The translations under genes were made by a program, and so were the position numbers. Positions 50,407 to 56,793 of a stretch of 64,000 bases of DNA are shown piece by piece. Source of the stretch: Actinocorallia sp039871655. GTDB taxonomy: Bacteria > Actinomycetota > Actinomycetes > Streptosporangiales > Streptosporangiaceae. The first letter of the stretch is position 1. Every line of letters begins with the position of its first letter. The notes under the pieces are model-generated. The model was not told the DNA's origin. It did not search any database and saw only the letters and a program-made list of their open reading frames with translations. The stretch covers positions 248,001-312,000 of the forward strand of contig NZ_JBDPLZ010000001.1 of NCBI RefSeq assembly GCF_039871655.1, read 5' to 3'.

Positions 50407-51924
50407 ATGTCCGACGTATCCCCCAAAAGCCTGTCCCACACGTCGGACGAAGCACCCTCTCCCCCTCACGCGGCACTGGCGCTGGTGGTGATCGCGGCGG
50501 CTCAGCTGATGGTCGCTTTGGACAGCACCATCACCAACATCGCGCTGCCGAGCATCCAGACGGACCTGGGCATGTCCGCCTCCGGCCTGGCCTGGGTCGT
50601 GAACTCCTACGCGCTCGCCTTCGGCGGCCTACTGCTGCTCGGCGGACGCTCCGGCGACATCTTCGGACGCCGCCGCATGTTCCGCATCGGCCTCGCCGTC
50701 TTCACCATCGCCTCACTCCTGGGCGGCCTCGCCCAAAACGACATGCAGCTCATCGCCGCCCGCATCCTCCAAGGCGTCGGCGCCGCGATCTCCGCACCCA
50801 CCGCACTGTCGCTGATCACCGTCAACTTCCCCGAAGGCAAGCCGCGCAACAAGGCCATGGGCGTGTACGCCGCCATGTCGGGCATGGGCTCGATCATCGG
50901 CCTGCTGCTCGGCGGGTCGCTGACGAACTACCTGGACTGGCGCTGGGTCATGTTCATCAACGTCCCCATCGGCCTCGTCGTGCTGGCCGGGACGAAGGTA
51001 CTGGCCGAAGGCGAACGCAGCACCGGCGGCCTGGACATCCCCGGCGCCATCACCGGCACCGGCGGCCTCCTCGCCTTCGTCTACGGCATCACCCGCGGCG
51101 GCGACGAAGGCTGGACGGACACCTCCACCCTCGCCTCGTTCGGAGTCGCGTTCGTCCTGCTCGCCGTGTTCCTCCTCGTCCAGAGCCGCACCACGCACCC
51201 GATGATGCCGCTGCGCCTGTTCGCCGACCGCAACCGCGCCGGGTCCTACGCCACCATGATGTGCATCGGCGCGGGCATGTTCGCCACCTTCTACTTCCTC
51301 ACCCTCTACATGCAGCAGATCCACGGCTACGGCCCGCTCAAGACCGGCCTGTCCTATCTGCCCTTCAGCGTCGGCGTGGGCCTCGCCACGGGAGTGGGCT
51401 CCAAGCTCCTCACCCGCGTCCCCCCGCGCGCGATCGCAGGGCCCGGCCTGGTCATAGGCGCGTGCGGCATGTTCTGGTTCTCCACCCTGGAACCCGGCTC
51501 CGGCTACTTCACCCAGGTGGTCCCCGCGATGTTCCTCACCTCCGTCGGCCTGGGCAGCGGCTTCCTGCCGATGGCTTTGGGCGCCGTCAGCGGGATCCGC
51601 GACCAGGAGGCCGGCATCGCCTCGGCCCTGCTGAACACCTCCCAGCAGATCGGCGGCGCCCTCGGCCTCGCCACCCTGAGCACCGTCGCCGTCACCGCCG
51701 CCGACGACCGGCTCCCCCACGCCTCGGAGACCTTCTTCAAGGCCGCCGCCCAGGGCGACCTCCCCCTCCTCCGGAAGGCCGCCGACGCCCTCACCCACGG
51801 CTACACCACCGGTTTCCTGGTGGCCTCCCTCTTCTTCATGGCCGGCTTCGTCATCACCGTGACGGCCATCAACGCCCCCCGCCAGGAACAGTCCGCCCCC
51901 GACGAGGCTCCCCGGCCCGCCTGA
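50407..51924 (+). CDS. DHA2-family MFS drug exporter, copy 2
   Basis: 505 residues, ATG 50407. Same architecture and motifs as copy 1 (VALDSTITNIALPSIQTDLG, GGRSGDIFGRRRMFRIGL). The two proteins agree almost fully in the first third and diverge in the last third (FFKAAAQGDLPLLRKAADALTHG against FFKAIGTGDLPLLQKASDALTEG). Substrate preference could differ through the C-terminal helices. It lies 370 bases upstream of the lasso precursor but is cut off from it by a terminator, so it is not obviously the lasso exporter. Confidence 0.93.
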   Translation: MSDVSPKSLSHTSDEAPSPPHAALALVVIAAAQLMVALDSTITNIALPSIQTDLGMSASGLAWVVNSYALAFGGLLLLGGRSGDIFGRRRMFRIGLAVFTIASLLGGLAQNDMQLIAARILQGVGAAISAPTALSLITVNFPEGKPRNKAMGVYAAMSGMGSIIGLLLGGSLTNYLDWRWVMFINVPIGLVVLAGTKVLAEGERSTGGLDIPGAITGTGGLLAFVYGITRGGDEGWTDTSTLASFGVAFVLLAVFLLVQSRTTHPMMPLRLFADRNRAGSYATMMCIGAGMFATFYFLTLYMQQIHGYGPLKTGLSYLPFSVGVGLATGVGSKLLTRVPPRAIAGPGLVIGACGMFWFSTLEPGSGYFTQVVPAMFLTSVGLGSGFLPMALGAVSGIRDQEAGIASALLNTSQQIGGALGLATLSTVAVTAADDRLPHASETFFKAAAQGDLPLLRKAADALTHGYTTGFLVASLFFMAGFVITVTAINAPRQEQSAPDEAPRPA

Positions 51925-51943
51925 CTTCGTTCCCCTTCCTTCG

Positions 51944-51971
51944 AGCCCCGTCTTCTTCCGAGGACGGGGCT
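51944..51971 (+). terminator. Terminator hairpin after MFS copy 2
   Basis: AGCCCCGTC/GACGGGGCT, nine-base perfect stem with a ten-base loop and a TTTCCTC tail. Confidence 0.85.
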
Positions 51972-52079
51972 TTCCTCATCCGCCAAGATCTTCTTTCACC
52001 GGTCAGACGCGGGCCGCGAAGACGCCAAACAAATGTCACCGCCACGAGCGTTTAGACGGCCGTGGTGATTCATCCTGCG

Positions 52080-52121
52080 GTCAAATTTTGACGACCAAAT
52101 GCGCTTTAATTCCGAATTAAA
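52080..52121. promoter_or_regulatory. Two perfect palindromes upstream of lasso precursor
   Basis: GTCAAATTTTGAC (52080-52092; six-base arms, one-base centre) and TTTAATTCCGAATTAAA (52105-52121; eight-base arms, one-base centre) stand 12 bases apart in an AT-rich patch unlike the surrounding DNA. They are about 175 bases before the precursor start and probably mark its promoter/operator. TTGACG at 52088-52093 could be a -35 box. Confidence 0.5.
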
Positions 52122-52296
52122 CACCCTATCCGATCTTCCGAGTGACGAGAATCGAGAAAATTCCAAAATTAGATGGTGCCGCCCGGGCCTGCAAGACTCC
52201 TTTTACAACCTCCACCGAATGCACTGGTCAAGGACCATCGGATACGACCCAGGAGAAGTGTGGAATTTCCTTCACGTCTTCCCGGAAAGGAAGATC

Positions 52297-52407
52297 ATGA
52301 AGCATTACGAGACCCCCTTCCTAGTGGCCGCCGGTTCCTTCCACAAGGCGACCGGCTTCTTCGGCAGGCACGGCAACGACCGCCGCCTGATCCCCAGCAA
52401 GAACTAA
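52297..52407 (+). CDS. Lasso peptide precursor (class II), orphan
   Basis: 36 residues, ATG 52297 with GGAAAGGAAG upstream. The leader fits the lasso-precursor signature YxxPxLx3Gx5Tx exactly: Tyr4, Pro7, Leu9, Gly13, Thr19, with Gly20 as last leader residue. The predicted core is FFGRHGNDRRLIPSKN (16 residues). Asp8 of the core can form the macrolactam with the N-terminal amine, giving an eight-residue ring and an eight-residue tail. If cleavage were after Thr19 the core would start with Gly and have a nine-residue ring. The core is cationic (three Arg, His, Lys), like the ClpC1-targeting lassomycin. The cyclase, protease and RRE genes expected next are absent; a TnpB element begins four bases after the stop. 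A longer in-frame reading from 52099 is unlikely. Confidence 0.85.
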   Translation: MKHYETPFLVAAGSFHKATGFFGRHGNDRRLIPSKN

Positions 52408-54462
52408 GGCCTGTCTCGAAGTCGAGACAGTCCGGTGCCCGGCGGCGTCTGCCCGGCGGGATCCGTGGTGGGTCCCGGTCCGGGGTCGGCGCCGCTGGCG
52501 TTCCGGATGCGGCCGAGCAGAGGCCTCCCCTTCGGGGCGGCTGCCGCCTCGCCTCCCTTCCCCGCCTGTTGGGGCGGGGCGGGTGCGGGTGGCGGTTGAC
52601 TCGGCCAGGGCTCCTTGCAGCCCCAGCCCGAACACGCCCAGGGCGTGCCGGGAAGAAGAGAAGTCGACCGACGCCGTGCGGGGGTCGGCCGCATCGGTCC
52701 AGGTGACGAACGCGCCCAGTGCGGCCGAGACCAGGTCCCGGTCGGCCCTCAGCCCGCAGGACGGGCAGTGGTGCACCCGGTCAGCGAGGGTCTTGGGGGT
52801 TCTGTGCCCGCACAGGCAGTGCTGGGACAGCGCGGTGGTGAACGTGGCCGCCCGCCCCAGTCGCCCGCCGACTGCGGCGCATTCGGCGGCCAGCGCCGCC
52901 TTCAACATGCCGGGGGTGAACACCGCGCACGCCCGCCCCCACAACCGGAACCACGCGCTGACCGGCCCGTCCTCGACCGTCAGCCGCACCCCGTGGGCGG
53001 CGGTGATCCGCTCCGCCACCCGCCGGGCGCGAGCACGCCTGGCCTCGGTGCGTCCGGCCTGCTCCGCGCGGGTGCGGGTGCGCAGTGCCCGGTAGGCGCC
53101 GGTGGTCCGGTCCTTGCGGTAGGAGGTCAGGGGGCGGCCCGCCGCGTCGGCCAGGCGTGGTCCCTTGGGCAGGTCGACGTGCCGTTCGGGTAGTCCGGCG
53201 GCCTGCCTGCGCTGTTGGCGTCTGCGCTGGCGGCGGGAGAGCTCGTAGCGGGCCTTGTTGTTGGCGCGGCGGGAGCGCTCCAGCGCCCGGGCGCGTCGGC
53301 GGGCGGTGCGCCGCTGGCGCTGCACGGCGGCGCGCTCCAGGTCGGTGAGGGTGATCTGGTCGGCCAGCATCCGCCCGTCACCGGGCTCCAGCATGGCGGG
53401 CAGGGAGACGACGGACAGATTTCCGACGTTGAGGTCCACCCCGCCGACCCGCCCCACCGCAGCTGCTTGACGTCTGCGCTCGAGGGCGGCCGGGGAGGCG
53501 TAGCCGCCGTCCAAGACCATCAGATGCGCCTCGTACACCCACCCTCCGGGAGCGGCCGGATGCGGCCTGCGCACCAGATCGATCTTGTGCCACAGCTCGG
53601 GCCGGTCCAGGAAGTGCCGCAGCCACCGCCACCGGCCCGCGCCCTGCGGCAGCCGCACCGGCAGCACGATCTCGCCGCGCTTGCTGTCGGGTCCGCCGGT
53701 GAACACCACCGTCAGCGGCCCGTCGTGCTCCCACCACGAACTCTTGCCCCCGCGGCCGGCCGCAGGCCGGGGCGCGGGCATGCGGCGCGGCTGGGCCAGC
53801 ACCGGAGTGCCCGGCGCCAGCCGCGCCGCCTGCGCCGGGGTGGCCACGTGGGCGGGCAGGGCGGGATGGCGCCAGGCGCCCAGATGGCCCTGCAGGCTGC
53901 CGTGCAGTCGGAACGTCTCCCACTTGCGCACCTGCGTGTGCGAGCGGGCCCGGCCGGGGATGCGCGTGTACTCCCACCACGAACCCGTCCGAGGGCACCC
54001 GGCCCGCCTGCCGGAGGAGTCGGGGAACAGGTGCCGCTCCACCCCGGTCCACACCTCGTCGGCCTGGTGCAGCGCCAGCGCCTTGGAGGCGTGGTGGCGC
54101 AGCCAGCCCGAGGCGTCCAGATGAGCGTAGGCGGCCCGCTCCAACGCCGGGCGGGTCAAGCCCACCTCACGCCGCCAGCCCGCCGCGTCCGCCTCCCGGC
54201 GACGTGCGCCCTTCCAGAACGCCTCCGTCCGGGAGCGGGCCTCACGCTGCACCGCACGCTTGAGGCAGAACATCGCGAAGAACAACGACTCCAGACGCGC
54301 CGCGGTCTGCTCGTCCACCGCCAGCGGCAGGCGGACCACCGAGACCGGGCCGTCCCACCGCCACGCCGCAGCCTTGTTCGCACCCCGCGTCCGGCGTACA
54401 CCGCCCTCGGAACCGCCGGGGGTATCCGGCGGCCCCGGCTTGGTGGCGGCGGTGGTCTGCAT
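52321..54462 (-). CDS. tnpB: TnpB RNA-guided nuclease homologue with intact catalytic set
   Basis: 713 residues from ATG 54462. RuvC-I Asp343 (GGVDLNVGNLSV), RuvC-II Glu497 (RLTVEDGP), four-cysteine zinc ribbon (Cys549, Cys551, Cys566, Cys569) and RuvC-III Asp576 (LRADRDLVSAAL) are all present, so nuclease activity is plausible. An arginine-rich helix (QRQRRTARRRARALERSRR) lies in the middle. It is longer than the usual 350-500 residues because of an extended N-terminal region and a tail. The last 30 or so codons run past the end hairpin into DNA antisense to the lasso precursor, so the true C-terminus is chimeric. The omegaRNA should overlap the 3' end. Confidence 0.85.
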   Translation of the reverse strand: MQTTAATKPGPPDTPGGSEGGVRRTRGANKAAAWRWDGPVSVVRLPLAVDEQTAARLESLFFAMFCLKRAVQREARSRTEAFWKGARRREADAAGWRREVGLTRPALERAAYAHLDASGWLRHHASKALALHQADEVWTGVERHLFPDSSGRRAGCPRTGSWWEYTRIPGRARSHTQVRKWETFRLHGSLQGHLGAWRHPALPAHVATPAQAARLAPGTPVLAQPRRMPAPRPAAGRGGKSSWWEHDGPLTVVFTGGPDSKRGEIVLPVRLPQGAGRWRWLRHFLDRPELWHKIDLVRRPHPAAPGGWVYEAHLMVLDGGYASPAALERRRQAAAVGRVGGVDLNVGNLSVVSLPAMLEPGDGRMLADQITLTDLERAAVQRQRRTARRRARALERSRRANNKARYELSRRQRRRQQRRQAAGLPERHVDLPKGPRLADAAGRPLTSYRKDRTTGAYRALRTRTRAEQAGRTEARRARARRVAERITAAHGVRLTVEDGPVSAWFRLWGRACAVFTPGMLKAALAAECAAVGGRLGRAATFTTALSQHCLCGHRTPKTLADRVHHCPSCGLRADRDLVSAALGAFVTWTDAADPRTASVDFSSSRHALGVFGLGLQGALAESTATRTRPAPTGGEGRRGGSRPEGEASARPHPERQRRRPRTGTHHGSRRADAAGHRTVSTSRQALVLAGDQAAVVAVPAEEAGRLVEGTGGH

Positions 54463-54604
54463 GACCTGGATCCTGCCATGAGCGACCGACAGAACGCAGA
54501 GAGTCACCAAAGTTCTTTCCGGGGTCCGGTAAACCACGCCAGAATTCCTTTTCGGGCCCATCCACCGATCCACCTGTGACCAGACTTCGAGACAGAGCGG
54601 TGCC
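52411..54604 (-). mobile_element. TnpB element (IS605/IS1341-type, no tnpA) inserted in lasso locus
   Basis: The element carries only tnpB on the minus strand. At the low end is a perfect hairpin, CTGTCTCG-AAGT-CGAGACAG (52411-52430), the sort of structure found at IS605-type right ends and in omegaRNA. A 22-base word at 52418-52439 recurs at 54583-54604 with 18 matches (shared core CGAGACAG and CGGTGCC), so the element is flanked by or ends in direct repeats. Left of it is the lasso precursor; right of it is a decapitated ABC exporter. Exact ends are inferred. Confidence 0.65.
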
Positions 54605-54607
54605 GCG

Positions 54608-55417
54608 GTGCCGACGCCGCGCGAGGGCTCGGCGGTGCTGGAGTTCCACGACGTGTGGTTCGGCTACGAACCGGGGCGGCCGGTGCTGCGCGGGGTGTCC
54701 TTCCGGGTGCCCCGGCGCGGCCATCTCGCGCTGATCGGGCCGTCCGGAGCCGGGAAGTCGACGGTGTTCGCGCTGATCGAGCGCTTCTACGACCCCGACC
54801 GCGGCCGGATCCTGGCCGACGGGGCCGATCTGCGCCGGCTGGACCGGACCGTCCACCGGTCCGGGATCGGCCTGGTCGACCAGGACTGCCCGGTCCTGCA
54901 CGGCACGCTCCTGGAGAACCTCACCTATGCCGCCCCGGAGGCGAGCGGAGCCGAAGTCGAGCGGGTGATCGAACTGGCCGGTCTCGGGGAGCTCGTCACC
55001 CGGCTGCCGCTGGGACTGGACACCCCGGTGGGCGAGCGGGGTGCGGCGTTGTCCGGCGGCGAACGCCAGCGGGTCGCGATCGCCCGGACCCTTCTGGCCC
55101 GGCCCCGCCTGCTGCTCCTCGACGAACCGACCGCCCATCTGGACGCCGAGAACGAGGCGGCGCTGCGCCGCACGATCGACCAGGTGGCGGCCGAGTGCGC
55201 GCTCATCGTCATCGCGCACCGTTTCACCACCATCCGCACCGCCGCCCAGGTCATCGTGCTCGACCAGGGCGTCGTCAGCGCGTCCGGCACCCATCACGAC
55301 CTGGTGGCCTCCAGCGGCTACTACCGCGGCCTCGCCGCCGAATGGACCGGCCGCGACGCCGACTCCCCCGCCACGGTGCCTCCGACCCGCCTCAACTCAA
55401 CAGAGCCAGAACCGTAG
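54608..55417 (+). pseudogene. ABC exporter nucleotide-binding half, membrane domain missing (lasso-exporter-like)
   Basis: 269 residues. A complete ABC exporter ATPase: Walker A GPSGAGKST, Q-loop LVDQDCPVLHG, signature LSGGERQR, Walker B LLLLDEPTAHLD, switch His in IAHRF. The sequence starts with the linker (VPTPREGSAVLEFHDVWFGY) that in fused exporters follows the six membrane helices. Those helices are absent because the TnpB element ends immediately upstream. The frame stays open upstream into the repeat. Fused exporters of this kind (LasD/McjD) close lasso clusters, so it fits as the last gene of the broken lasso locus. It could still be expressed from GTG 54608 but cannot transport alone. 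Confidence 0.78.
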
Positions 55418-55663
55418 ATACCGGCCAAGGAGGTGCACACCCGACCTGTGAAGGCTCTCTCCGGGCCCGGCGTCCCACCGCGAGGCCCGCCTCACCGCCG
55501 TTACCCGGCCCCGGCCGAGGGCTGCACAACGACCTCCACCCGACCCCTGTCCGCAGCCGGGCCGTCCCCCGGGAGAGCAGCCGATGCCGGCGGTGACCAC
55601 CTCGCCCGCGGCGGAATCGTCGAGCTCCGGAAGCAGAACCGCGGTCGGCGGTTCCGCTCGAGG

Positions 55664-56656
55664 TCAGCAGATGACCTGGAAACCGACGCTGCTGTGGATG
55701 TTCGAGACGGTGAACGTGAATCCGGGGCCGGGGTGGGAGCCCCGGACGGAGATGGTCTGGGTCTGCCCGGAAGGGATCGAGCCTGACGGGGGCGAGATGG
55801 CCACGTCTCCGGCCCCGTCGTCGGAGGCCGCGTTCCATTCGACCGGCCCGTTGGAGGCCAGGACGGTGACCGAGCCGTCGAGGGCGTCGCAGGTGGCGGG
55901 GTTGATGCCGGTTGAGCCTTGTGCGACGAGGGTGCCCTGTTCCTCGGGCGGCGGGGTCGACCCGCCGACGGTCAAGGCCACCTGGGAGGCGGGGTTCGGA
56001 GTGTTGTCGTGGATGACGAGCCGGGCGTCGGGGTATGCGGTCTCGTCCGCCCAGACGCGGAAGGTGCAGGAATCGCCGGGATCGATGTTCTCTTTCTCGC
56101 AGTCGTCGCTGTAGTGCCAGGCCGCGCGGCCGGGACCGGTGAACTCGCTCCAGGAGAGCCGGAGTTTCGAGGTTCCGGTGCTCTGGACGGTCACCTCACG
56201 TCGGCAGTCCTTGCCGAAGCAGTCCAGGGTGAGCGAGGCCGGGTGCACCGAGGCGCGCGCCTCCTGATCGATCGTGGGAGGAACCTTCACAGAGGGCGGA
56301 TTTCCTTCTTTGTCGCCTTTGTACTTGTCGTAGATCTGCGTGAGGGTCGTTTCGCCGTTCCCGGACTCGTTGTTGACGATCGCCGCCAGCGGTCTTCCGA
56401 GGGACCTCTCCAGCGCCTCCGCGGACAGGAAGGGGAAGAGCAGCGCCAGGACCGCCAGGACGGCCCCGCCCGATTCCGTCATGAACGCCGTCAGCGCCAT
56501 GACCAGGCCGGTGCCGGTGAGGCCCAGAAGGGTCGCCGCATCTCCCAGGCTCGAGAGCAGGGTGGTGATGACGAGGCCGATGACCGCCTCGATGAATTGC
56601 GCGCGCAGTACTCGCGACATCGAACTCCCCCGAGACTGGGGTCGCGTCTGTGCCAT
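55664..56656 (-). CDS. Membrane protein with C-terminal Ig-like beta domains, unknown function
   Basis: 330 residues from ATG 56656 (GGAGACC upstream). Two N-terminal hydrophobic segments (FIEAVIGLVITTLLSSLG; LVMALTAFMTESGGAVLAVLALLFPFL), then an extracytoplasmic region with two Ig-like beta segments. One has SVHPASLTLDCFGKDCRREVTVQSTGTSKLRLSW, typical of ASPM/MSP-like domains. The other is SISVRGSHPGPGFTFTVSNI near the end. The four cysteines in LDCFGKDC and DDCEKENIDPGDSC suggest two disulphides. No family function known. It is downstream of, and in the same direction as, the LAL regulator, with about 140 bases between them. Confidence 0.75.
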   Translation of the reverse strand: MAQTRPQSRGSSMSRVLRAQFIEAVIGLVITTLLSSLGDAATLLGLTGTGLVMALTAFMTESGGAVLAVLALLFPFLSAEALERSLGRPLAAIVNNESGNGETTLTQIYDKYKGDKEGNPPSVKVPPTIDQEARASVHPASLTLDCFGKDCRREVTVQSTGTSKLRLSWSEFTGPGRAAWHYSDDCEKENIDPGDSCTFRVWADETAYPDARLVIHDNTPNPASQVALTVGGSTPPPEEQGTLVAQGSTGINPATCDALDGSVTVLASNGPVEWNAASDDGAGDVAISPPSGSIPSGQTQTISVRGSHPGPGFTFTVSNIHSSVGFQVIC

Positions 56657-56793
56657 TACGGTCTCCTCCCGGCGGCTTTCACGTACTGAACGCATCGTCC
56701 GGTGGCGCGCCCGTCAGCGCATGAGTAGCCCTTACTCGGATCTTCCGATGAGCCGGAGAAGGAGGTCCGCGGCGAAGGACCGGTATACGGCCG

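Noticed and set aside
50407..51924. MFS copy 2 as dedicated lasso-peptide exporter
   Set aside because: It is separated from the precursor by a strong terminator and belongs to a tandem drug-exporter pair; lasso clusters use ABC exporters.
52099..52296. N-terminal extension of the lasso precursor from ATG 52099
   Set aside because: The 66 extra codons are AT-rich, contain the palindrome region, lack similarity to anything, and the ATG at 52297 has its own good ribosome site and starts an ideal leader.
52411..52430. Hairpin as simple terminator of the lasso precursor
   Set aside because: It could stop transcription, but its repeat partner at the other end of the TnpB element shows it belongs to the element.
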